A stretch of 9,947 nt of DNA, taken from positions 1 through 9,947 of the forward strand of contig CAYGDI010000010.1 of assembly GCA_964348695.1 (NCBI GenBank), given 5' to 3'. This DNA is from JACPYF01 sp964348695 (lineage in GTDB: Bacteria; Patescibacteriota; Saccharimonadia; Saccharimonadales; Saccharimonadaceae). Shown here in pieces: positions 1-6,304 of the stretch (position 1 is its first letter; every line of letters starts with the position of its first letter). The notes under the pieces were generated by a model that was given only the letters and a program-made list of their open reading frames with translations, made no database searches and was not told where the DNA came from. The position numbers and the translations under genes were made by a program.

Positions 1-120
1 GCGCGAAGCCGTCTTGGTCGTTCCCAGATAACCAGTAACAAAAATACTCGCAAGGCCAATCACAAGCATCACGATAAAGCCCAAGAGCATTTTCCAAAAT
101 GTTTCATCGAATAGTCTCAT
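1..120 (-). CDS. N-terminal fragment of a small membrane protein (runs off left edge)
   Basis: An ATG at 120 opens a frame that stays open for 40 codons to base 1. It starts MRLFDETFWKMLLGFI and continues through a hydrophobic stretch (about residues 11-32) into a hydrophilic YLGTTKTASR. That is one transmembrane helix or uncleaved signal anchor near the N-terminus, followed by the start of a soluble part. The family cannot be recognised from 40 residues. It lies 99 nt downstream of the lamin-tail gene in the same orientation, and a promoter-like sequence sits just upstream, so it may be a separate transcription unit. There is no Shine-Dalgarno sequence before the ATG. Met11 is an alternative start but would shorten the cytoplasmic end. 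Confidence 0.6.
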   Translation of the reverse strand, partial: MRLFDETFWKMLLGFIVMLVIGLASIFVTGYLGTTKTASR

Positions 121-129
121 CCCGTACGA

Positions 130-159
130 AATATATTAAGCTACAGATAATTGTATCAA
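130..159 (-). promoter_or_regulatory. Putative sigma70-type promoter of the left-edge membrane gene
   Basis: On the minus strand, TTGATA (159-154) and TATATT (135-130) are separated by 18 bp; each matches five of six consensus bases. The -10 box ends only 9 nt before the ATG at 120, so the transcript would have almost no leader, which fits the absence of a ribosome binding site. This is a motif match only. Confidence 0.4.
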
Positions 160-219
160 TTTGGGGAAAAGGATGAAAGTGTTCCTTCAGCCCAGTACAT
201 ACATTTATCTCGTACGGGA

Positions 220-1608
220 TTATCTCCTAAAAATAGACAAAATGCTCGCCGGCAAAGTGTTCCACCAATGTCTCTTTTTAGCGATCACGATTATGGGTTC
301 GGGCACTGGTGAGCTTGTCGCAACCGGGGCTGCGATGTGGGTCGCAACCGATACTGCCGCCGGAGCTTGTGGCACTATCGCAACTTTTCTACTTGCGAGC
401 GCGCTCGCGAGGGTGGCAACTTTTGCTTGGAGGGCCACCACTTCATTTTCTCGGAGTTTGTTCTCCTCGATAAGTGTCTGCACTGGAGGAATAATCGTTC
501 CGTCATCCGGAACAATGCGCGTTCCATCCGCGAGTTCAAGAGCGACCGACTGCATCGTGTACATGCCGGTTACAGAGTTCGGTATCTGGATTTTTCCACC
601 TGGCAAAATTATAGTGTTCGGTGGAAGCGTGTGAACAACTCCGTCAGCATAAATGCGCAGTCCCCCAATATTTACTTCACCTGTCGACTTATTCTCGAGC
701 TCTACAAACCCCGTTGGTCCCGGAGTTGCTTTTGATATCACGACCGAGAGTGCTAAAACTTTTACGAGAAAACGCGCCTGTGCAGAGAGCACCCCACTCT
801 CAGCCGTAGCTACAACGACATAGCTACCTGGAAACTGGTACGCATGCGTCGGTTTTTTACCACTCCCGCTTGCACCGTCACCAAAAGACCAGACAACATG
901 TGTGTCTATAATACGATTTGAGCCATCAGTGGTTATGGCGTCAAAAGAAAGTGGTGCTCCAACAACTGCAGTTCTGTCACGTCCGGTAGATACTTTGATC
1001 ACAGAGAGAGCGCCCGTGCTATCCACAATTACCGGACTAGAAGATGGGGGCACAGGAGTTACCGGAGGATCATCTTCGTTTTCTTCTGGAGGTACAGGAT
1101 TAGAGCCTGCTGTTGGCGCTTTAGGAGTTGGTGGCGCTGTAACCCAAACAGAACCGGAAAGCTGCATTGTCTCTTTGGTGGTATTGTCTCCACTCGGCCA
1201 ACCAGCAGTTGCATCAAGTCGATATTTCTCAACCCCATTTTGCTTCAAAAGTAACGTTTCTCCCGTATTTGATAATGAGCCAGAATAGATGATATTAGCC
1301 GCTACCCCCAAAACAGTCGTGTCGTCGGTTCGCTCTAAAAGATAGTAGCTATTGCCCGCAACCGAACCGGAAAGCGTAACGAGTTTTGGAGCGCTCAGTG
1401 TCCCCCACTCAAGCGTCCAACCTTCCAAAGAAAGAGCTGTTACATCGGTATTATGAAGCTCGATCCACTCATCGGCCGTACTAACGCTCGTCCCCATCCA
1501 CGCAACCTCGCTAACGACTAGACCTGCATGTGCTACTAACGGCAAAACAAAAGAAACGACAATAACCCCGATAAACCAGTAGGTGTATCGGACTCTCTGT
1601 TGCTTCAT
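220..1608 (-). CDS. Secreted lamin-tail / PKD domain protein
   Basis: This 462-aa protein has an N-terminal signal peptide: basic MKQQRVR, a hydrophobic core, and a likely cleavage after AHA at residue 28. A lamin-tail (LTD) domain covers about residues 29-150, marked by VVSEVAWMG, DEWIELHN and LEGWTL. A Pro-rich linker follows (about 158-193). A PKD domain covers about 203-285, with the diagnostic WSFGDG at 240-245 and HAYQFPGSYVV after it. A second LTD-like half (about 286-370) has FVELENKSTGEVNIGGLRIY. A short heptad-like helix (about 378-405), an Ala/Pro-rich stretch and a basic tail ending HWWNTLPASILSIFRR complete it. LTD and PKD are extracellular beta-sandwich domains, so an envelope or adhesive role is inferred; no catalytic residues are visible. 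The start lies 10 nt after the TPR stop, implying an operon, without a recognisable Shine-Dalgarno sequence. Confidence 0.88.
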   Translation of the reverse strand: MKQQRVRYTYWFIGVIVVSFVLPLVAHAGLVVSEVAWMGTSVSTADEWIELHNTDVTALSLEGWTLEWGTLSAPKLVTLSGSVAGNSYYLLERTDDTTVLGVAANIIYSGSLSNTGETLLLKQNGVEKYRLDATAGWPSGDNTTKETMQLSGSVWVTAPPTPKAPTAGSNPVPPEENEDDPPVTPVPPSSSPVIVDSTGALSVIKVSTGRDRTAVVGAPLSFDAITTDGSNRIIDTHVVWSFGDGASGSGKKPTHAYQFPGSYVVVATAESGVLSAQARFLVKVLALSVVISKATPGPTGFVELENKSTGEVNIGGLRIYADGVVHTLPPNTIILPGGKIQIPNSVTGMYTMQSVALELADGTRIVPDDGTIIPPVQTLIEENKLRENEVVALQAKVATLASALASRKVAIVPQAPAAVSVATHIAAPVATSSPVPEPIIVIAKKRHWWNTLPASILSIFRR

Positions 1609-1618
1609 GGCATTATTT

Positions 1619-2179
1619 TTATTTTACTAAACTGTCTCGTAGTTCTCGGAGATCTTTATCTGCCGGGATTGCCAAAAGCCCTTCATTTGCGATTTGAAGC
1701 GCTTTCTCTCTGTCATTAAGAATATCTCGGTAGTACACAGCAAACTGAAAATAGCTAAATCCTTGCTTGGGGTCAGCTTTAATAGCTTCGCGATAGTAGT
1801 ACTCGGCTTTTTCTTTGTCGTGTAGATAAAATCCGTACAGATCACCCAAAGCCACACGAGGGGCATAACTATCAGACCTAATTTGAGCGGCGTGTTCCCA
1901 CACTAAACGGGCGCCTTCATAGTCATTAACTCCTTTATAGTAGACACCGAGATCGTACCATGCATTAAAATCTTCAGCGTTTGCATCGATACGAGCAATG
2001 TTTGCTTTAATTTGAGCTAACATATTTTCGCGTATCTCTTCTGGCATTGATTCAGGAGCGGTAACCGAACGATCATAGAAACGTGCCGGGTCAGCAGACT
2101 CTCTTGACTGAATAAATGAAAAAATGACAACAACGACAACGAGCGCAACAACAGCAATAACGGTACTTCTTTTATTCAT
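1619..2179 (-). CDS. Membrane-anchored TPR-repeat protein
   Basis: This 186-aa protein starts MNKRSTVIAVVALVVVVVIF, a single N-terminal transmembrane anchor (about residues 6-23), followed by a charged linker and then three TPR-like helical pairs at about 69-102, 103-138 and 139-174. Typical TPR positions are visible in AWYDLGVYY, ALGDLYGFY, AEYYYREAIKADP and EGLLAIPAD. TPR arrays are protein-binding scaffolds, so a role assembling or tethering a partner outside the membrane is likely; the partner is unknown. The frame is open further upstream to a TTG at 2239, but that start lies inside the terminator hairpin and would put 20 extra residues ahead of the anchor, so the ATG at 2179 is preferred. 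It is the first gene of a two-gene operon with the lamin-tail gene, which begins 10 nt after its stop. Confidence 0.85.
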   Translation of the reverse strand: MNKRSTVIAVVALVVVVVIFSFIQSRESADPARFYDRSVTAPESMPEEIRENMLAQIKANIARIDANAEDFNAWYDLGVYYKGVNDYEGARLVWEHAAQIRSDSYAPRVALGDLYGFYLHDKEKAEYYYREAIKADPKQGFSYFQFAVYYRDILNDREKALQIANEGLLAIPADKDLRELRDSLVK

Positions 2180-2185
2180 ACCAAA

Positions 2186-2194
2186 ATTATAACA
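2186..2194 (-). promoter_or_regulatory. Extended -10 promoter of the TPR / lamin-tail operon
   Basis: The minus strand carries TGTTATAAT (2194-2186), a perfect extended -10 box (TGn plus TATAAT). No good -35 is present, which is normal for extended -10 promoters. The ATG at 2179 begins 7 nt beyond the box, so transcription would begin at or next to the A of the ATG and give a leaderless mRNA. The start-site inference is from spacing only. Confidence 0.6.
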
Positions 2195-2225
2195 GTAAAA
2201 AAACAACTGAAAAGAGGCGCAACGC

Positions 2226-2258
2226 AAAAACCCCTCCAACTTTCGTTGGAGGGGTTTT
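2226..2258 (-). terminator. Rho-independent terminator of the giant surface-protein gene
   Basis: A perfect 14-bp inverted repeat (2227-2240 with 2245-2258) surrounds a 4-nt loop. Read on the minus strand it is AAAACCCCTCCAAC, loop GAAA, GTTGGAGGGGTTTT plus one more T, so the GC-rich stem is followed by a T tract. The loop is a GNRA tetraloop. It lies 58 nt beyond the stop of the 1153-aa gene and upstream of the TPR promoter, so it separates the two units. The T/A flanks are symmetrical, so it could work in both directions. Confidence 0.92.
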
Positions 2259-2315
2259 GCTAGCCATCACCGGTGGACTAAGCCAGCCGTGTGATCACAA
2301 GGGCCATTTTGTTAC

Positions 2316-5300
2316 TTAGTCGCGGAATACGCGTGCTGAGAAGCTCTGACCAACTGCCGGGAAGCCCGGAGCGCCATAAGCGTTTGCCCAGTCTGCGTTG
2401 TTGTTGATTGCGGCTGTTGACTGCGGAGTCGTGGTCGAGAACGGTGTCCAGACAATGTTGTCGGTTGTTGAAGCCGATGATTGAATCTGTGATACCGAAG
2501 GCATCAAACCTGAAAGGGTTGCATTCGATGGCCAAGCAGAGTCTGCCTGGAGGTATACGCTCAGCTGTTCAGTATTTTGAGCACTCAACCCGTTTATGGT
2601 TGTAGCACGGAGTCGGTAGGTCTTCGACGTACCAGCTTCAATAACACGATCTACTGCAGTGTTGTCGAAGTTGATGTGGAGGTATGCACCCTGAGTGCCT
2701 GTGCCTGTCGAGATTGCCGTTCCGTTAACTGCACCATTTGGACCAAAGAGCTGCCAACCAGTTACGGTTGCACCCGAGGCCGTTGTTGCAACGTTGAAGC
2801 TAAGCGCCTGGAGACCAATGTCTCGACCAGAACCTGCAGTTACTTTAACTGCATAGAGGTCTGAGCCTGCGACAAGAGCTGTAGCTGTCGTGACATCTTC
2901 GAATGTTGGGATCGTGCGGAAGATACGAAGACCGTTGGTCGATGTATCAGCGCTTGTTCCCGAGATCGTTGAGCTCGAGTCGCCACCAGTTGCGTAGTTA
3001 CCGTTCAATCCGTTGTTGTCACCATCGTAGTTAACTACGAGGAACGCACCCGGAGTTCCTTCACTACCGTTCTGAGGACCGAGGTCGCCGCGTACCTGGA
3101 TGGTGATAGTCTCACCCTTTGGAATGCGGACACCGTTTCCTGAGTTGAGCGGAGTTGAAGTTGCATTGTCTGGATTTGCACCACCAAACTGTGCTTCACC
3201 AACTGAAACGCCGTTGTGCCAGAGAGTTACTTTCTGACCAACGAGATCAGCAGGAGAGTTCGAGGCAACGTTTCCAAGTGCGAGAGCAATCTGTTTCAAC
3301 ATGAGGTCTTCAGTTGAACTTGCTTCGAATTTCATCGCGCCAAGGAGAACGTTCGTTGAACCAGCTTGTGAGATCTTGTAGGTAACCGAGGTGTCATTCG
3401 TGACCTGGTAGTTACCACTTGCTGCAGCGGTCATTGTCTGACCACTTGAGTCGGTTGCGGTAGGTGTGACAGACGTACCACTTGCGACAAGTGATGCAGA
3501 GAATGTCTGAGCGTCGTCAATACCCCACCAGTACTTCGAGGTAACACCAGTGATGATGTCACACTTGAGAGCGAGGGTCTTTGAGACACCTTTAGCAAAG
3601 ATCATACCGTTACCAGTGAAGGTGAACGACGTACTCGAAGCGGTGTCAGCCGTTGCAGGATCCTTGAGTTCGGTTACGCGTGTTGCACCATCATAGAGAT
3701 AACAGTTTTTGAGATCAGTTCGAGTGCCGTTCGTACCGAAGTAGAGCGGTACAGTCGTCATACGTACATCATCACCTGACTGAGCAGCGTTGAAGACGTA
3801 GTTTGCGAATGTGAACTGACTTGCACCAGCGATAACAGTCTGTGCTGCCGGAACACTCGAAACGTTAATTGCGAGTGAGCCTGCGCGGAGAGTCTGTGTG
3901 ACCGTACCAACAGCCGTTGAAGGAGTTGGGGTGATCGTATTGCCAGTTGATTGACCTGTTACAGAAGTCCAGCCTGAACCCGGGGTCGTGGTTGCGCGAA
4001 CAGTGTCGCCAGCCTCGAATCCAGATGAGCTGTTCATCTTACCTTTCAAGATGACGTTAGTTACGCCAACTGGGAAGGTGATCGTGTTTGAGAGTGTTAC
4101 CTGACCAGTAAGAGTGGTGGCACCGGATCCATCTACTGGACCTGCGAGTACTGTACCGTCTTCCTTGACCAAAGTAATACCAGTAACATCAGCAAGTCCT
4201 GGTTCACCACCAGAATCTGCGTCAGTAAGTGTGAAGCCGAAGACCATCGAGCCAACACTTACCGGTTCACCCTTAACGCTGACTGAGAAGCCAACGATAG
4301 GTTGATTAGCAGTGTCAACACTGAGGTTCTGAGCAGCAACACCGGTCCATGAACTTACGTTGATGGTTCCCGTTGAAACTGTCACAACAGCTGCGTCGTA
4401 CCAAGGATCTTCAGTTGAGGTGAAGCATGAGGTTCCAGTTGTTCCACCACAAGAGTTCGTCTGAGGAGGTGTAATACCGTAACCGTAAGTTCCACCGACA
4501 ATTGAGATATCAGTTTTCTTTGCGATGTCAAAGGCGATAGTGCGGTTTGAACCACCTGCAATGTCAGCCTTCATAGTAATGTCCTTTGAAGCGCCTTTGG
4601 CGATCATGAGGCCAGAACCTGGGAAGACAGATGAGTAGTACTTACCATCACTTGAGACCATGACTGGGTATGAAACCCCGTCGACTATAACTGCAACATT
4701 TGAGAAGTCACTAGCACCCGCTGAACCAGTCTGGTTGAAGCGAATGTTCTTGATCCAAACATCTTCTGCAGAACCTGCAGTTACCTTAACTGAGGTAAAG
4801 TTGTAGCCAACTGTTCCAACCTCTTTCGTAGCAGCTGCACCCGGATCAAACGATCCTCGAGCCATAGTTACAGAACCAATGGTGAGGTTCGTGATCGTGT
4901 GAGCAGCGCCGTTGATTGGGAGAGAACCAGATACCGAAGCTGTCGTAGTCAAACCTTTGACTGAGAAACTCACAACCTGTCCTGCGAGTGCATTTGCCGA
5001 AGAGGCAATGTTTGCAGCTACAGTGAAGGTGCGTGAAGTACCAGCTTTGATAACAGTTGTTGCACCAATCGTTGCCTGATGAGAAGCATTGAGCGTGCGT
5101 GCGATGCCGACCTGGAGACCAGATTCGTCAAGGAGCACTACACTCGTGATGTTTGCATCAACAGACGGACCGGTTCGTTCAACCAATACTCCATCGATGG
5201 TCACATCTTGTGAACCAGCAGTGAGAGTAATGTTCGTGAACGGAACGCGAGCGGCTGAAAACGGAGCAATTCCGTTTGCAATCGAAGCGCCTGCACTTAC

Positions 5301-5777
5301 GCTAACACTACCACCCTGTGGGTTTGGATTCGGAGTTGGGTTTGGATTCGGAGTTGGGTTTCCAACAGTACCGAGTGCGTTTGCGTGAGCGCGAGTAGAA
5401 GCGTAGAAATTACCTGTTCCTGCGGTCAAACCGAGAGGAGCGAGGATCGCTGCGCTGTACATGTTCTGGTAAGCGATAACGGCTGCCTTGGTACGAAGAC
5501 CAAAGTAACTTGTCTCACTTCCAATACCACCCGCTGAACCTGCTGCAGCAACCATAGTTGCGGCATTGGTGTTAAGGAGCTTTTGGAGCGCCATAACATC
5601 AGGACCAGTCGAGCCAACTTGAAGGTTTCTTGCGAAAACCATTCCAGTCGGATTTGTGTGAGCAACTGTCTGTGCTTGCGCGATAAGCGGCAAATAAGCA
5701 GCAAACAGTGCCACGACCATCATAATGCCCACAAAAGCAGAGACTGCCTTTGTTGCAAATGAATTCGTTTTTATCAT
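2316..5777 (-). CDS. Giant secreted surface (S-layer-like) protein with peptidoglycan-binding N-terminus
   Basis: This 1153-aa protein begins with a signal peptide (hydrophobic core about residues 11-33, likely cleavage after AQA at 35). A peptidoglycan_binding_1-like region follows (about 46-136), with NLQVGSTGPDVMALQKLLN, YFGLRTKAAVIAYQN and a second half ending FYASTRAHANAL. A TPNPNPTPNPNP linker (141-152) leads into about 1000 residues rich in Ser, Thr, Gly, Ala and Val. This part contains six diverged copies of one beta-rich module, at about 178-258, 325-408, 493-585, 654-745, 808-900 and 973-1062. Each runs from a TAGSxxDV-like start, through a (V/I)xLxDG strand, to an xAGxSKTxxLxxDI-like end. 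There is no LPXTG motif and no C-terminal membrane helix, so attachment is probably through the N-terminal module. The layout suits a cell-coat protein; abundance and S-layer function are inferred. The only cysteines in the mature part are C443, C451, C692 and C739. The ATG at 5777 has no clear ribosome binding site. Confidence 0.88.
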   Translation of the reverse strand: MIKTNSFATKAVSAFVGIMMVVALFAAYLPLIAQAQTVAHTNPTGMVFARNLQVGSTGPDVMALQKLLNTNAATMVAAAGSAGGIGSETSYFGLRTKAAVIAYQNMYSAAILAPLGLTAGTGNFYASTRAHANALGTVGNPTPNPNPTPNPNPQGGSVSVSAGASIANGIAPFSAARVPFTNITLTAGSQDVTIDGVLVERTGPSVDANITSVVLLDESGLQVGIARTLNASHQATIGATTVIKAGTSRTFTVAANIASSANALAGQVVSFSVKGLTTTASVSGSLPINGAAHTITNLTIGSVTMARGSFDPGAAATKEVGTVGYNFTSVKVTAGSAEDVWIKNIRFNQTGSAGASDFSNVAVIVDGVSYPVMVSSDGKYYSSVFPGSGLMIAKGASKDITMKADIAGGSNRTIAFDIAKKTDISIVGGTYGYGITPPQTNSCGGTTGTSCFTSTEDPWYDAAVVTVSTGTINVSSWTGVAAQNLSVDTANQPIVGFSVSVKGEPVSVGSMVFGFTLTDADSGGEPGLADVTGITLVKEDGTVLAGPVDGSGATTLTGQVTLSNTITFPVGVTNVILKGKMNSSSGFEAGDTVRATTTPGSGWTSVTGQSTGNTITPTPSTAVGTVTQTLRAGSLAINVSSVPAAQTVIAGASQFTFANYVFNAAQSGDDVRMTTVPLYFGTNGTRTDLKNCYLYDGATRVTELKDPATADTASSTSFTFTGNGMIFAKGVSKTLALKCDIITGVTSKYWWGIDDAQTFSASLVASGTSVTPTATDSSGQTMTAAASGNYQVTNDTSVTYKISQAGSTNVLLGAMKFEASSTEDLMLKQIALALGNVASNSPADLVGQKVTLWHNGVSVGEAQFGGANPDNATSTPLNSGNGVRIPKGETITIQVRGDLGPQNGSEGTPGAFLVVNYDGDNNGLNGNYATGGDSSSTISGTSADTSTNGLRIFRTIPTFEDVTTATALVAGSDLYAVKVTAGSGRDIGLQALSFNVATTASGATVTGWQLFGPNGAVNGTAISTGTGTQGAYLHINFDNTAVDRVIEAGTSKTYRLRATTINGLSAQNTEQLSVYLQADSAWPSNATLSGLMPSVSQIQSSASTTDNIVWTPFSTTTPQSTAAINNNADWANAYGAPGFPAVGQSFSARVFRD
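5321..5361 (-). repeat. 18-bp tandem repeat encoding the TPNPNP linker
   Basis: The 18-bp unit GGTTTGGATTCGGAGTTG (plus-strand reading) occurs twice without mismatch at 5321-5338 and 5339-5356, plus 5 bases of a third copy. It encodes the Pro-Asn linker between the peptidoglycan-binding region and the modules. Because the unit is a multiple of three, copy-number changes would lengthen or shorten the spacer in frame. Confidence 0.9.
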
Positions 5778-5801
5778 GTTTTGTAATTCTTTTAATAATC
5801 G

Positions 5802-5901
5802 NNNNNNNNNNNNNNNNNNNNNNNNNNNNNNNNNNNNNNNNNNNNNNNNNNNNNNNNNNNNNNNNNNNNNNNNNNNNNNNNNNNNNNNNNNNNNNNNNNN
5901 N
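5802..5901. other. Assembly gap (100 N)
   Basis: Exactly 100 undetermined bases, the conventional length for a scaffold gap of unknown size. It begins 24 nt upstream of the giant gene's ATG and hides part or all of its proximal promoter and leader. The true distance and the adjacency of the two sides depend on the scaffolding being right. Confidence 0.97.
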
Positions 5902-6033
5902 CAAGAAAAAGTTTGTGCATTTTGTAAACCTAGGATCGACGCTTATTTCACCTGGGGTGTACTACTTTGCACTATTAACCTTCTATCTTCATTCTCGTTT
6001 CTGGGACGAAAATAAAGTTTCGGTCACAAAATA

Positions 6034-6063
6034 ATTAGTTCTGAAATGCGTCCTTACAGTCAA
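6034..6063 (-). promoter_or_regulatory. Weak promoter candidate for the giant surface-protein gene
   Basis: On the minus strand TTGACT (6063-6058, five of six matches) is followed after 18 bp by ACTAAT (6039-6034, four of six). The inverted repeat ACTTCAT-N5-ATGAAGT lies directly against the -35 on its upstream side, as an operator might. If used, it would give a leader of more than 200 nt across the gap. A stronger promoter could be hidden in the missing bases. Confidence 0.25.
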
Positions 6064-6082
6064 ACTTCATGTTATATGAAGT
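6064..6082. promoter_or_regulatory. Operator-like inverted repeat
   Basis: A perfect 7-bp inverted repeat with a 5-bp spacer: ACTTCAT, GTTAT, ATGAAGT. Its size and symmetry fit a binding site for a dimeric regulator. It abuts the candidate -35 box toward the giant surface gene. Binding is inferred from symmetry only. Confidence 0.3.
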
Positions 6083-6117
6083 GTCAGGAAAATTCTGAAT
6101 GTCTGTCTATTTAATTT

Positions 6118-6267
6118 TCAATGTTCGATCAGGCGCCTTTTTTGGTAGTTCGCGCCACCTTTATTAAAGGTGCCTTGAATACGCAGAAAAGCCGTTCCGG
6201 AAATTGTGAGCTTATTATAAGCCACTTCTTTCGGCGGCGTGCCTTGCCCATGTGGATAACTACCCAG
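6118..6267 (-). CDS. Doubtful 49-aa small ORF
   Basis: A frame ending in TGA at 6118-6120 reads TISGTAFLRIQGTFNKGG then ANYQKRRLIEH. It can start at a TTG at 6267 just after GGAGG, but the gap between GGAGG and TTG is only 3 nt, which is short. A further in-frame TTG exists at 6324. The frame overlaps two of the inverted repeats and a DnaA box, and no ATG start is available. I recognise no family. The composition is protein-like but the ORF may be chance. Confidence 0.15.
   Translation of the reverse strand: MGSYPHGQGTPPKEVAYNKLTISGTAFLRIQGTFNKGGANYQKRRLIEH
6251..6259 (+). other. Single consensus DnaA box
   Basis: TGTGGATAA here is the exact reverse complement of the consensus DnaA box TTATCCACA. 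No second perfect copy was noticed nearby, no AT-rich unwinding element stands out, and dnaA or dnaN are not in the window. This does not support an origin on its own. Confidence 0.25.
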
Positions 6268-6278
6268 CAAAAACCTCC

Positions 6279-6304
6279 AAAAAACAAATACTAGACTCGT
6301 ATTT
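6279..6304 (-). terminator. Weak terminator of the winged-HTH gene
   Basis: On the minus strand AAATAC, a 7-nt loop, GTATTT is followed by G and six T. The palindrome GTTCCCGGGAAC lies immediately before it and could add a second stem. The position, 73-98 nt beyond the stop at 6377, fits a terminator, but the T-adjacent stem is AT-rich and only 6 bp. Confidence 0.35.

Noticed and set aside
161..1288. Plus-strand open frames at 161-634, 337-735 and 902-1288
   Set aside because: They lie opposite the lamin-tail gene, show no domain or signal of their own, and the minus strand encodes a clear signal peptide, LTD and PKD.
2180..2239. Longer N-terminus for the TPR protein from a TTG at 2239
   Set aside because: The extra 20 codons start in the terminator hairpin and cross the TGTTATAAT box. 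The ATG at 2179 directly precedes a normal membrane anchor.
4114..5388. Plus-strand frames opposite the giant gene (4114-4305, 5089-5388)
   Set aside because: Pro/Ser/Gly-rich composition is what antisense of a Ser/Thr/Gly-rich gene gives. No start signals or recognisable families.
5599..6034. Open frames that cross the N run
   Set aside because: They are open only because undetermined bases were read as codons. The parts outside the gap show no protein signature.
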